Shown here one piece after another: positions 46,264-55,177 of a stretch of DNA of 64,000 nt. The notes beneath the pieces were generated by a model. That model was not told the origin of the DNA. It saw nothing but the letters and a program-made list of their open reading frames with translations, and ran no database searches. Origin of the DNA: Photobacterium sanctipauli. GTDB taxonomy: Bacteria > Pseudomonadota > Gammaproteobacteria > Enterobacterales > Vibrionaceae. A program made the position numbers and the translations under genes. Every line of letters begins with the position of its first letter. Positions within the stretch are counted from its first letter, which is position 1. The stretch is taken from positions 1 through 64,000 of the forward strand of contig NZ_PYMA01000015.1 of the NCBI RefSeq assembly GCF_003026495.1, in the 5' to 3' direction.

Positions 46264-46599
46264 ATGAAAAAGCATGTGTTATTGCTAGGCTCATTACTCT
46301 CTTTTGCAGCCGTTGCTGTATCTGATTATGAGAAGGACAAAATAACCGGATTGGTGATTGATAAAGGCTTTGAAGAAGTCAGGGCGAACTGCACCGTTTG
46401 CCATTCAGCTAAAATCATTACCCAGAACCGAATGAGTTATGATTCATGGTTAGACTCAATCCGTTGGATGCAGGAAACCCAGGGGCTGTGGCCACTGAGT
46501 GTTAATGAACCGATTATCTTGGACTATCTTACGAAGCATTATAGCCCTGAAGATACGGGTCGGCGGGCAAACCTTCCCTCGCATTTGTTACCGAAATAA
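46264..46599 (+). CDS. SorB-like c-type cytochrome
   Basis: A 111-residue periplasmic cytochrome. It has an N-terminal signal peptide (MKKHVLLLGSLLSFAAVAV), a single haem-binding CTVCH motif near residue 45 and a likely axial Met later in MQETQG. It follows the molybdoenzyme by 11 bp and is the natural electron acceptor, as in SorAB. The ATG at 46264 gives a proper signal peptide; the upstream start at 46222 lies inside the preceding gene. Confidence 0.85.
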   Translation: MKKHVLLLGSLLSFAAVAVSDYEKDKITGLVIDKGFEEVRANCTVCHSAKIITQNRMSYDSWLDSIRWMQETQGLWPLSVNEPIILDYLTKHYSPEDTGRRANLPSHLLPK

Positions 46600-46608
46600 T
46601 TCAATCAT

Positions 46609-46637
46609 GGTTCTCCCCGGCTATGCCGGGGAGAACC
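46609..46637. terminator. Bidirectional hairpin between sorB-like and S4 genes
   Basis: A perfect 13-bp stem GGTTCTCCCCGGC / GCCGGGGAGAACC with a 3-nt loop lies between two convergent genes. There is no T run, so it is a strong hairpin rather than a canonical terminator. Confidence 0.65.
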
Positions 46638-46675
46638 GCATAGATTCTACCTTTATCGCGGTATAAATAAGGGGA

Positions 46676-47119
46676 TTAAAAGTTCAGCAACTTACGGCCA
46701 GTGTTTTTATCTGCTGGACCCGACTTCTGCTTGGCAGGCTTGGAAGACTTTTTACCCGCTTTGGCTTTATTGCCTTTGTTCGATTGCGCGCTCTTGCCAC
46801 GCTGCTGCTTGCTTGGCTTAGGCTGTGCAGGTTTTGGCTTTTCTGCCTTTGGATCCGGCTGCTCTGATACCGGCTGATCACATATCACCAAGTAGAATTC
46901 ATTATTGAATTCAATTACATCGCCGTCGTAAATCTTACGGCGCTTACGCTGCTCAAGTTCGCCGTTTACGGCCACATAACCTTCAGAAATGGCAAATTTG
47001 GCTTCACCACCACCGCTGACGGCGTTGGCGATTTTCAACACCTTATAAAGCTCAATTGGCTGGGCACTGACCTCGACGCCAAGGGCTTCTACTTCATATT
47101 CATTATTTTCTTCAGACAT
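46676..47119 (-). CDS. S4-domain RNA-binding protein with a basic tail
   Basis: A 147-residue cytoplasmic protein. It carries a YbcJ-like S4 domain (IELYKVLKIANAVSGGGEAKFAISEGYVAVNGELEQRKRRKIYDGDVIEF) and then a Lys/Pro/Gln/Gly-rich tail of about 70 residues. S4 domains bind structured RNA, usually rRNA. The start is the ATG at 47119 (MSEENNEYEV); a longer ORF to 47179 adds a Cys-rich stretch that fits poorly. The tail resembles that of RhlE at 49444. Confidence 0.8.
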   Translation of the reverse strand: MSEENNEYEVEALGVEVSAQPIELYKVLKIANAVSGGGEAKFAISEGYVAVNGELEQRKRRKIYDGDVIEFNNEFYLVICDQPVSEQPDPKAEKPKPAQPKPSKQQRGKSAQSNKGNKAKAGKKSSKPAKQKSGPADKNTGRKLLNF

Positions 47120-47251
47120 AACTAAACCGGTGGTGAAACAATTTCGACAGATTCTACCGCAAAGCTTGCTAGCAATCACGAATTGGCTGCGCTATTCTCA
47201 CCTCCGCTTTAAAATGCATCTAATCAATTAGGTTTAGCAGGTATCTCAATC

Positions 47252-47740
47252 ATGTACTGCCCCGAATGCGGCCAACAGTCCTTCTCTCAGCAAGATGAAA
47301 AAGCCCATAGCTGCAACCATTGTGGATTCACTTATTTCCACAATACAGCATCTGCTGTGCTGGCTCTCATTACTGTTCACGATGAAGTACTTGTCGCGAC
47401 TCGCGCAAGGGAGCCCGGCAAAGGCATGTTCGACTTTCCTGGCGGGTTTGTTGACCACAATGAAAGTTTGGAGCAAGCACTTGCCAGAGAGTTGTATGAA
47501 GAGTTGGGACTACCTGATGCTAAGGGCAAGTATTTGGGGTCGTATCCAAATACTTATCAACATAAAGGCATAACCTATAAAACCTGTGACAGCATCTTTC
47601 ACATAGCATTAAAACAAAAGCCTAACTTAAAGGCGGCTGATGATGTGGCCGATATTTGCTGGCAAAAGATAGATGAAATCCCTTGCACACGTTTTGCCTT
47701 TAATTCGGCAAAGCATGCAATATCGCTGATAAAACAATAA
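47252..47740 (+). CDS. Nudix hydrolase with N-terminal zinc ribbon
   Basis: A 162-residue protein with two CxxC knuckles (YCPECGQQ and HSCNHCGF) forming a zinc ribbon, followed by a Nudix domain. The Nudix box is GGFVDHNESLEQALARELYEELG (about 62-84), close to GX5EX7REUXEEXGU. Such proteins cleave nucleoside-diphosphate-linked compounds. The layout resembles NudC-like enzymes but is shorter. The substrate is not inferable. It is divergent from the S4 gene. Confidence 0.87.
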   Translation: MYCPECGQQSFSQQDEKAHSCNHCGFTYFHNTASAVLALITVHDEVLVATRAREPGKGMFDFPGGFVDHNESLEQALARELYEELGLPDAKGKYLGSYPNTYQHKGITYKTCDSIFHIALKQKPNLKAADDVADICWQKIDEIPCTRFAFNSAKHAISLIKQ

Positions 47741-47976
47741 CTCACAGCGAAATCGTAGCATGGTGACTTGCTACTGATGAATGACCGATGATGTATATGA
47801 GAGAAGAATAATAGTCACTAACTACGCCTACAAAGGTTGATAAAATGTGAACTACGCCCGTGTACTCATCCCCGCATAAAAAACTCAAGGATGATGTTTT
47901 TTTATTCAACCACACAGACAATGCAGCATATCTGTTGTGGTAATTACTACACATTATTACTTGAGGGTATTACGAC

Positions 47977-48135
47977 ATGCTTATTTTCAATAAAGACTAT
48001 GTATTTTCTGACGTCACAGAAGAGGCACAGCAAGCAAGTCAGCACACACAGACATCCGAACAAGAGCAGAAGCGTTTAGCCATGCTAGCTGCTGCTCAGC
48101 AAGTAGGTGGATTGGAATCAGAAGCATCTTGTTAG
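47977..48135 (+). CDS. Small hypothetical protein
   Basis: A 52-residue ORF starting MLIFNKDYVFSD, with a Gln/Ala-rich, helical C-terminal half (AAAQQVGGLESEASC). The ATG is preceded by TGAGGG at 9 bp spacing, a good ribosome site. It has no close neighbour on its strand. I do not recognise it, and small size makes the call uncertain. Confidence 0.45.
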   Translation: MLIFNKDYVFSDVTEEAQQASQHTQTSEQEQKRLAMLAAAQQVGGLESEASC

Positions 48136-48453
48136 TTTGCTAACCGGCAACCACCTTACGACTCTCCAGCACTGGCGGTAAAATAGACCTCGGTCGCCAA
48201 CCTTGGACTTTCCTGTACCTCGTTGTTAGTAAGCAAATCAGCAAAGTCAGGACCCCAGTGCTATCTTCCCTCTCCCTGATCTACCCTACACCTAACACCC
48301 TATACCCTATACCCTATACCCAAGCTATCTCAATGTGCGATTGAGCACATCTTCACAACCAAGCGTTGATAATGCTATCTACACCCAATTTACTTTGCTA
48401 TATAACAATTTAAGCTACTTTAATATCTTGACCACTTAATAAAAGGCTGCGCC
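48136..48453. other. Intergenic region with telomere-like heptamers
   Basis: This 318-bp gap contains no gene. It holds about 3.6 copies of ACCCTAT (48297-48321) with degenerate copies just before them. The sequence TATACCCAAG follows, as in the palindromic repeat at 13183. Confidence 0.5.
48281..48321. repeat. ACCCTAT heptamer tandem repeats
   Basis: Three full copies and a partial copy of ACCCTAT (48297-48321) are preceded by degenerate CTACCCTACACCTAAC. A similar heptamer (CAATAGG) is at 60102-60163. Confidence 0.75.
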
Positions 48454-49299
48454 ATGCTCTATCGCCTGCTTCTGCTATGTACATGCTTGCTATGGACTCT
48501 TCCGACTTTGGCTGAAGAAAAGTACTCGGAACAGAGTATTTACGATAAGGCATTGATGGAGCGCTATGTGCTTGATGAGCTGAAATCACTGCGCAAAGAT
48601 CAGCAAGATCTTGAGCGCAGGGTGATTGTCGAGATCACCGACCGAGAACTTGCGGTCGCCGATAAATCCATGAACTACGCCAATGTCACGGTTACCTACT
48701 TCTTCTATTTGATCGCCGGTGCAGCATCATTGTTTGCCCTAGTAGGTTGGCAGTCGCTGCGTGATTTAAGGGACAACACCAAGAAAATCGCCGATCAGCA
48801 ATTGCAAGAAATCGCCGATCAATACGAGAAAAAGTTTCAGCGCCTAGAGCAAGACTTGAAACGTAAGACCCGTATTATCGCCCAGAACAACAAAGAAATT
48901 GAAACCATTAACGAGATCCACAATCTCTGGCTCCGCTCGCAGAACCTACAAACTCCCGAGCAAAAAATCGAAGTCTACGATGATATTTTGCGGATCCGCC
49001 CCGGCGATCTTGAAGCCCTGACCTACAAGGCTGATGCCGCCATGGAGATCCGCGAGTTCCACTGGGCGCTGAGCTTATGTAACCGCGTGTTGGAACTTGA
49101 CCCGACCAACGCCCACGCCCTTTACCAGCGTGCTTGTGCCTATGCCTGCCTTGGTTCTGAAGATCAAGCCATCGATGATTTGGCAATGGCCATTCAAGGG
49201 AGTGCCTCTTTGAAGGAGCTGGCTGCCGACGAGCCCGACTTTGAATCACTCCGCGGTAACGAACGCTTTGAAAACCTGATTGCCATCGCGGATAGCTAG
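48454..49299 (+). CDS. Membrane-anchored TPR protein
   Basis: A 281-residue protein with a signal-like N-terminus (LLLLCTCLLWTLPTLA), a charged helical region, one central membrane segment (VTYFFYLIAGAASLFALVGW, about 80-100), a coiled coil (about 105-155) and two to three TPR-like repeats (TPEQKIEVYDDILRIRPGDLEALTYKADAAM, FHWALSLCNRVLELDPTNAHALYQRACAYACLGSEDQAIDDL). TPRs mediate protein contacts, so a scaffold role at the membrane is inferred. No partner is evident. The gene precedes rhlE by 140 bp. Confidence 0.75.
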   Translation: MLYRLLLLCTCLLWTLPTLAEEKYSEQSIYDKALMERYVLDELKSLRKDQQDLERRVIVEITDRELAVADKSMNYANVTVTYFFYLIAGAASLFALVGWQSLRDLRDNTKKIADQQLQEIADQYEKKFQRLEQDLKRKTRIIAQNNKEIETINEIHNLWLRSQNLQTPEQKIEVYDDILRIRPGDLEALTYKADAAMEIREFHWALSLCNRVLELDPTNAHALYQRACAYACLGSEDQAIDDLAMAIQGSASLKELAADEPDFESLRGNERFENLIAIADS

Positions 49300-49443
49300 T
49301 CGCAAATATGGCATAGACATAACCACAGTCTAGCCATGGTTATATTGGTCAAATGATTAGGACTTTTCCCCATCCTGCTGTAAGCTAGCCCGCTTGCTGC
49401 CGTGTGAGGCAGATCAACTTTTTCATTTTACCGAGAATTGTCT

Positions 49444-50988
49444 ATGAGTTTTGCCTCTCTGGGGCTATGCACCCCAATCCTTGAAGCTGTTGCGAATCAA
49501 GGCTATGAAACCCCCTCTCCTATTCAGGCCCAAGCCATACCGGCAGTGCTTGAAGGCAAGGATGTCATGGCTGCAGCACAGACAGGTACAGGCAAAACCG
49601 CGGGCTTTACACTTCCTATCCTTGAGCGCTTATCAAAAGGCCCTATCGTGCGCCCTAACCAGGTGCGTGCGCTGATCCTAACTCCAACTCGTGAGCTAGC
49701 CGCTCAGGTGGGCGAGAATGTGGCAACCTACTCTAAACGTTTACCACTTAGCTCTGCCGTGGTGTACGGTGGTGTAAAGATCAACCCGCAGATGATGCGC
49801 ATGCGCAAAGGTGCCGATGTACTTGTCGCGACACCGGGGCGCCTACTGGATTTGTATAGCCAGAATGCTGTTAAGTTTAACCAGCTTGAAGTGCTCGTGC
49901 TTGATGAAGCCGACCGCATGCTGGATATGGGCTTCATTCGTGATATCAAAAAGATTCTGGCGCTATTACCTGAAAAGCGTCAGAACCTACTTTTCTCAGC
50001 CACCTTCTCTGAAGAAATCCGCGAACTTGCCAAAGGCTTGGTGAACAACCCGGTTGAGATTTCGGTGACACCGCGCAATGCCACCGCCAAGACGGTGAAA
50101 CAGTGGGTTCACCCGGTTGATAAAAGCAAAAAGTCAGCACTGTTAACCAAGCTGATCCAAGAAAAGAAATGGAAACAAGCACTGGTATTTACCCGTACCA
50201 AGCACGGTGCCAACCGTCTAGCGACTTTCCTTGAAAAGCGAGATATTACTGCGGCAGCTATTCACGGTAACAAAAGCCAAGGTGCGCGCACCAAAGCGTT
50301 GGCCAACTTCAAAAGCGGTGAAGTCCGTATTCTGGTTGCAACCGACATCGCCGCACGCGGTATTGATATCGACCAACTGCCGCAAGTAGTTAACTTTGAC
50401 CTACCTAATGTCGCTGAAGACTATGTTCACCGTATCGGCCGTACCGGTCGTGCAGGTGCCGAGGGTCAAGCGGTATCACTGGTATGTGCCGATGAATTCA
50501 AAGAGCTAAATGCCATCGAGCAACTGACTCAGCAGCACCTTGAGCGTGAAGAAGTGTTTGGTTTCGTTCCAAGCAACAAACTGCCGGAATCATTGGCGCT
50601 AAAGCCAATTAAAGCGAAAAAACCTAAGAAGCCGAAAAAGCCTAAGGCACCGACCGAAGCTGGCCAGCAGGCCAAAGACGCTAAGTCGGGCAATGGCAAA
50701 AATGCGCCAAAAGCGGGCAATAAAGCAAAAGGCCATAATGGCAAACCAACCGCATCTGGCAAACAGGGTAATAAGGCGCAAGGCAATAAAGGCCAACAAG
50801 GTAAGCAAGGGCAAAAAGCAAACCAAGCCAGCGGTGAAAACAAATACCGTAGTGATGCCAAGCCTAAGTCTGGTTACCGTAAATCAGGCTCAGACAAAAA
50901 AGGTGGTAACAAGGGTGGCAATCAAAGCCGTGCTAATGCGGGCAATAAAGCCCGAAACAGCAACCGACAGAAACCGGCAGCAAAATAA
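49444..50988 (+). CDS. rhlE: ATP-dependent DEAD-box RNA helicase RhlE
   Basis: A DEAD-box helicase of about 514 residues. It has all motifs: Q-motif (PSPIQAQAIPAVL), AAQTGTGKTA (I), PTRELAAQ (Ia), VATPGRLLD, VLDEADRMLDMGF (II), LFSATFS (III), ATDIAARGIDIDQLPQVVNFDLP and HRIGRTGRAG (VI). The core resembles RhlE; the last 130 residues are Lys/Gly/Asn/Gln-rich and probably bind RNA. The start is the ATG at 49444 (MSFASLGL); a TTG at 49438 is an alternative. RhlE remodels rRNA and other RNAs in the cytoplasm. Confidence 0.95.
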   Translation: MSFASLGLCTPILEAVANQGYETPSPIQAQAIPAVLEGKDVMAAAQTGTGKTAGFTLPILERLSKGPIVRPNQVRALILTPTRELAAQVGENVATYSKRLPLSSAVVYGGVKINPQMMRMRKGADVLVATPGRLLDLYSQNAVKFNQLEVLVLDEADRMLDMGFIRDIKKILALLPEKRQNLLFSATFSEEIRELAKGLVNNPVEISVTPRNATAKTVKQWVHPVDKSKKSALLTKLIQEKKWKQALVFTRTKHGANRLATFLEKRDITAAAIHGNKSQGARTKALANFKSGEVRILVATDIAARGIDIDQLPQVVNFDLPNVAEDYVHRIGRTGRAGAEGQAVSLVCADEFKELNAIEQLTQQHLEREEVFGFVPSNKLPESLALKPIKAKKPKKPKKPKAPTEAGQQAKDAKSGNGKNAPKAGNKAKGHNGKPTASGKQGNKAQGNKGQQGKQGQKANQASGENKYRSDAKPKSGYRKSGSDKKGGNKGGNQSRANAGNKARNSNRQKPAAK

Positions 50989-51064
50989 AAAACCTAACCA
51001 AGCTAACAGTTAAAACAAAAACTCCAATCAGTGAGATTGGATTGTGATCTTGTATAGGTTAAGC

Positions 51065-51099
51065 ACTAGGCCAGCATCATATAATGCTGGCCTAGTTTC
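51065..51099 (+). terminator. Terminator after rhlE
   Basis: A perfect 13-bp stem ACTAGGCCAGCAT / ATGCTGGCCTAGT with a 6-nt loop is followed by TTCAT. It lies 75 bp after the rhlE stop and 17 bp before the next start. Confidence 0.8.
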
Positions 51100-51116
51100 A
51101 TATTAGGACTGCATAC

Positions 51117-52403
51117 ATGCAAAATTTCAAATGGTTATCGATACCACTTCTCACCCTGTTCAGTCCCCAGCTTCTCGCAACTACTTTCGACCAGCTGGCT
51201 GAACTATCATTCCCCCACCAAGTCATCGACTGCCGATCTAGCAACTATTTCAATGGTTGGCCGGAAGGGGAAGCCACACGCGGCGGCCATTACCCTAACG
51301 CCATCAACTTTGATGCCGATTGGCTTAGCACCCTTCGTCCGCCAAAGCTGCAAGCACTCCTCGATAGCCACGGCATCGATGTCGAACGGCCAACCTACCT
51401 CTACTGTCATGAAGAGAAAGCGCAGCATATAAAGCAGCAATTCGAGCAATTGGGCAATGACGATGTCACTATCATCTCAGAACCTATCGCCAGCTACTCC
51501 GGTGAACTGATGGCATTGCCAAACTATCAGCAACTCGTGCCCGCCTCTTGGGTTCAGCAGCTCATCAATGGCGAGCATGTTGCGCACCCACCAGCAAAAG
51601 GCTTCAAGATTGTTGAGGTGGCATGGGGACCACCCGCCAAGCACTTGGTTTCCCATATCCCCTCTGCGCTGTACTTGAACACCAACCATATTGAAGCCGA
51701 GCCCTGGTGGAACCGGGTTTCCGACCAGCAGATAGCGGAAATGGTCAAAAATTTGGGTATTCGCTACGAGACCACGGTGATCTTATACGGACGTGACAAT
51801 ACCGCCGCAGCCCGAGCTGCCAGCATCATGATGTACGCCGGTGTTGAAGATGTACGCCTGCTTAACGGTGGCTGGCAGTCTTGGGTAAACGAAGGCTATA
51901 AAACCGAGCCGATGCGTAACCGCGCAACACCGGTCGAGTTTGGCCGCCCTATCCCATCGAATCCCGACTACATTATTGATGTGCCCGAAGCCAAGGCGAT
52001 CCTTGCCGATCCCGAACACCAGTCTTTGGTCAGTATCCGCAGTTGGCCGGAATACATTGGTGAAACCAGTGGCTATAAATACATTGATCCGAAAGGCCGG
52101 ATTAAAGGTTCAAAATGGGGTCACGCCGGATCAGATCCGTACCATTTGGAAGACTTCCGCAACCCGGACGATACCATGCTCAGCCCTTACCTGATCACTG
52201 AGTTCTGGAAAGACTGGGGGATCGAGCAACACCAAAACGTATCCTTCTATTGTGGTACGGGATGGCGCGCCTCCGAAGTGTTCTTCTATGCCCACGTCAT
52301 GGGCTGGGATCAAATAAGTGTCTTCGATGGCGGTTGGTATGAATGGAGTGGTGATCCTGCTAATCCATACGAAATAGGTGATGTAAAACCGCCGCAGGGC
52401 TAA
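51117..52403 (+). CDS. ynjE: YnjE-like multi-rhodanese sulfurtransferase
   Basis: A 428-residue exported protein with three rhodanese domains after an N-terminal signal segment (LLTLFSPQLLATTFDQL). Domain 1 (about 25-115) has a Cys in YLYCHEEKA. Domain 2 (about 140-260) has GRDNT and no nucleophile. Domain 3 (about 285-415) has the active-site loop FYCGTGWRASE. Three domains plus a signal peptide match E. coli YnjE, a periplasmic sulfurtransferase moving sulfane sulfur. The gene is solitary, with a strong terminator at 52422. Confidence 0.85.
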   Translation: MQNFKWLSIPLLTLFSPQLLATTFDQLAELSFPHQVIDCRSSNYFNGWPEGEATRGGHYPNAINFDADWLSTLRPPKLQALLDSHGIDVERPTYLYCHEEKAQHIKQQFEQLGNDDVTIISEPIASYSGELMALPNYQQLVPASWVQQLINGEHVAHPPAKGFKIVEVAWGPPAKHLVSHIPSALYLNTNHIEAEPWWNRVSDQQIAEMVKNLGIRYETTVILYGRDNTAAARAASIMMYAGVEDVRLLNGGWQSWVNEGYKTEPMRNRATPVEFGRPIPSNPDYIIDVPEAKAILADPEHQSLVSIRSWPEYIGETSGYKYIDPKGRIKGSKWGHAGSDPYHLEDFRNPDDTMLSPYLITEFWKDWGIEQHQNVSFYCGTGWRASEVFFYAHVMGWDQISVFDGGWYEWSGDPANPYEIGDVKPPQG

Positions 52404-52421
52404 TGAACGCAACAACAACCC

Positions 52422-52453
52422 AAAAGGGGCAGATGTACTTCTGCCCCTTTTTT
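52422..52453 (+). terminator. Terminator after ynjE
   Basis: A perfect 12-bp stem AAAAGGGGCAGA / TCTGCCCCTTTT with a 6-nt loop is followed by a T run; it is 19 bp after the ynjE stop. Confidence 0.92.
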
Positions 52454-52636
52454 CAACTTTAAGAACAAAGTACATGCAATAAGCGCTACACCGCAGAAAT
52501 TAACACTTGCACCCACAGGCCATTCACACTACCAATTACAAGCGCAATTATACCACTCTTGATTTAAGCACCAAGTTGACCATAAAATTAACGGCATAAT
52601 TTCAAAAATATCATTTTATTATTTTGAGGGAACAAG

Positions 52637-54424
52637 ATGATAAAAATAACAATATTATTGTTAACTGTAGTCTATTTATTTTCCAGAAAATTCACTAAAA
52701 AAGACAGCCAATTTGGTTTAATCACCCGAAGAGCCACATTACTTTGCTTGCTTAATGCTTTTCTATTCCTTTTGGTACTTGCCTTTGGTGCAGAGAAGTA
52801 CCTTATCTACAGTGATAGCCATGGCCTGTTCACTCAAGGCAATCAGGCATTATTTTTTGGCTGGGAGCAGTTCCGCTTATTGCCAATTCAAGCATTATCA
52901 AAGCCGGTTTTGATTACAGGTGACTATACAACAGTACTACCACCTCCAGCGGATCACCTGCCGCAACTCATCGAGCGCTACCCTTATCAAACGGGCTTTG
53001 AACCTTATTATTCTCTGTTTTACCTCTATACTCTGCTGTCCGTGGTGTTGGTATTATCGAAACACAAAGACATCGATAAGAAATGGAATGAAGCCAAAAG
53101 CAATGACACCGTCGCCGGTTATAAGCTTTTTATTCACTGGTCTGAGGCTAACTTCATCCGTCGCATGTATACCACCAAAGAACGTCAGCAGGCTGTTGAT
53201 GCTTACCAATCGATAAAGCAAAGAGCTATCTTAAAGCTTGATACCTACCAATCGGCCTTTTCCCACTCTGGCTTAAAACCGGTATTCCTCAACATAGTTC
53301 AAGCATTAGCGAAGGAAAAATGTGAATCATTGAAGCTCGATGTAAAGTACAACGGAAACAACCACCACCTCTTCAATGTCGATGAATTTTACTCCTCACC
53401 CAAAGATAAGGGTTTTGAATTCAAAGAAGACATCAGCGAGCTGCCAGAAAAAATCCTGCCAGACATGCTAACTGATACAGCATCTAAAATGGATCTATTG
53501 ATGGACTATTCAAAGCGTTTGCTCGATGAGTACCCTTATTATCGGCTTGGTACTGGTATCTCCATGCTTGGGTATGCAAAACCACATACGTTCATCCATC
53601 TACCCAATATAGAGTATGCCGAAAAATCGGTGCGCAATGCATTAGATGAAGCTCTACAAGAGGGGGTTAGGAAATTTGCCGGCCAAGAACTGCTATCCAT
53701 CAAGGATAAAAACGAAGGTGCTGTACTAAGTGTGGATTTTAACTGTTTTGTCTACTCCCCCTTTCACATCATGTGTAAGCCAAAACATTGGAAAAGAACC
53801 GCTGGATTTTCTGCTGGGGCGGGCTACAAAGAGTTAATCGTTGACGGCAAGGCATACCCAGGTGCCGCTAACGCATCAACTACACTAGGGATGCTTTTCA
53901 GCTGGCAACTAATCGTTAGAGGCAAAACCATACTCGAGGGCAAGCAATACGCATTACCTGATGATACGTTTATTTATAAAACGAGCAACATAGGCCCCGA
54001 AATCGAGAGCTTCGATTCCCGCGATAAAGGCTTTTTTGATGCAAATGCGATAAGCAATGTAAATAGCTTGTTTGCCCAATTAATGGGCATTGATGTCAAC
54101 ACCATTAATAATACAGAGCTAAGGCTAGATAAGACTTCTGCAAAAGTACTTGAGCAAAGTGAGAGCCAATTAAGCCAGCTTTCCCACCAGCTTGAAACGG
54201 CGCTTAAAGATGAAAGCTTATCTGAATTGCTCAACACATCATCAAAAGAATTGTACTTAAGTAACAAAGCGCTTTTTGACTCATACATTGCAGACTTCAT
54301 TCAAAACACGGACCAACAAGAGAACCTCAGGTACATAGCCGAAAACTATGCCGACTTAATCCCTATTTCAGACATCGCGGAAGAAGTGCTCAATATTGCG
54401 TTGGAGGCAACTGAAAATGCATAA
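52637..54424 (+). CDS. Uncharacterised membrane protein
   Basis: A 595-residue protein with two or three N-terminal membrane segments (residues about 1-17, 33-52, 120-138). A large, probably cytoplasmic or periplasmic domain follows (140-595), containing CFVYSPFHIMCKPKHW (two Cys) and a long polar helical C-terminus (QSESQLSQLSHQLETALKDESLSEL). I do not recognise the family. The stop overlaps the start of the next gene by 8 bp, so the two act together. No transport or enzyme motif is apparent. Confidence 0.6.
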   Translation: MIKITILLLTVVYLFSRKFTKKDSQFGLITRRATLLCLLNAFLFLLVLAFGAEKYLIYSDSHGLFTQGNQALFFGWEQFRLLPIQALSKPVLITGDYTTVLPPPADHLPQLIERYPYQTGFEPYYSLFYLYTLLSVVLVLSKHKDIDKKWNEAKSNDTVAGYKLFIHWSEANFIRRMYTTKERQQAVDAYQSIKQRAILKLDTYQSAFSHSGLKPVFLNIVQALAKEKCESLKLDVKYNGNNHHLFNVDEFYSSPKDKGFEFKEDISELPEKILPDMLTDTASKMDLLMDYSKRLLDEYPYYRLGTGISMLGYAKPHTFIHLPNIEYAEKSVRNALDEALQEGVRKFAGQELLSIKDKNEGAVLSVDFNCFVYSPFHIMCKPKHWKRTAGFSAGAGYKELIVDGKAYPGAANASTTLGMLFSWQLIVRGKTILEGKQYALPDDTFIYKTSNIGPEIESFDSRDKGFFDANAISNVNSLFAQLMGIDVNTINNTELRLDKTSAKVLEQSESQLSQLSHQLETALKDESLSELLNTSSKELYLSNKALFDSYIADFIQNTDQQENLRYIAENYADLIPISDIAEEVLNIALEATENA

Positions 54425-55046
54425 AATATTTATCTTGTTGCTGGCCCTGAGCTGCCAAGCTGTTTATGCCAGCCCTTTTGGCTCATTGAAAGAGAAAGCA
54501 AAAGAATCAGTCTTTGGCGAAATTGCCTCTTGGTTCGCATCGCTCCCAGGCATCAAATACCTCGAAAACAAGATTGACAGCAACAAGGTCAGGATCATTA
54601 CTTCCGATTCAAACTCGCCTACATTGTCTATCACCGCAAAGGAAGAGTCTGAGTTATTTATCAGGCCAATCAATAGCAATGCCTCATTACTCATCTATGA
54701 CAAGCTTTCTATTCCTGCTGGTAGCTATTTTATCCATGCGTCTCAAGTGAAGAAAAAGGGGAAAGGCCAAACGGTCTCCAGGCGCATCAACCTACCTAAC
54801 GGGGTCAACCACCACGAGCAAATTGTGTACTGGAAGGATCATATCAAACAGTATCCTTTGCTGATTGATACCCACCCTCAAGCGCAACGTATTCGGGTGA
54901 TGAACATTAAAGCCAAGTATAGCCATGGCATGATGCTAGACAGTGGCCGTTACGATATTGAAGTTCTTTTCAAGGGAGACAAAAAGCGCCATCGTTTTTA
55001 TGTCAACCTCGATCAAAATCAGCAGACGTTTAGTGTTTACCATTAA
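54417..55046 (+). CDS. Exported PEGA-like protein, partner of the upstream membrane protein
   Basis: A 209-residue exported protein with a signal peptide (MHKIFILLLALSCQAVYASP), a central region and a C-terminal PEGA-like beta segment (RVMNIKAKYSHGMMLDSGRYDIEVLFKGDKKRHRFYVNLDQ). PEGA domains are small surface-exposed beta folds found in envelope proteins. The ATG at 54417 starts inside the end of the upstream gene; a longer ORF from 54396 is unlikely. The pair looks like an envelope-associated system of unknown function. Confidence 0.6.
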   Translation: MHKIFILLLALSCQAVYASPFGSLKEKAKESVFGEIASWFASLPGIKYLENKIDSNKVRIITSDSNSPTLSITAKEESELFIRPINSNASLLIYDKLSIPAGSYFIHASQVKKKGKGQTVSRRINLPNGVNHHEQIVYWKDHIKQYPLLIDTHPQAQRIRVMNIKAKYSHGMMLDSGRYDIEVLFKGDKKRHRFYVNLDQNQQTFSVYH

Positions 55047-55052
55047 GCAAAT

Positions 55053-55085
55053 AAGGATCTGAACTAACGTCAGATCCTTTGCTCT
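55053..55085 (+). terminator. Terminator after the membrane/exported pair
   Basis: The stem AAGGATCTGA / TCAGATCCTT with a 7-nt loop is extended by AGCAA / TTTGCT. It lies a few bases after the stop codon. Confidence 0.8.
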
Positions 55086-55095
55086 TAACTCAATA

Positions 55096-55151
55096 ATACC
55101 AATCTGGATAAGCCATTGACCTAAGTATTACGCAGGAAAGGTGGTTGGTAT
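55096..55151. repeat. Short inverted repeat, Vibrio-like intergenic sequence
   Basis: ATACCAA (55096-55102) and TTGGTAT (55145-55151) flank about 40 bp. ATACCAATCTGG-type palindromes are familiar between Vibrio genes, but I cannot confirm this copy. Confidence 0.35.
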
Positions 55152-55177
55152 AAGATAAGGTTAATTCAATATCACTG

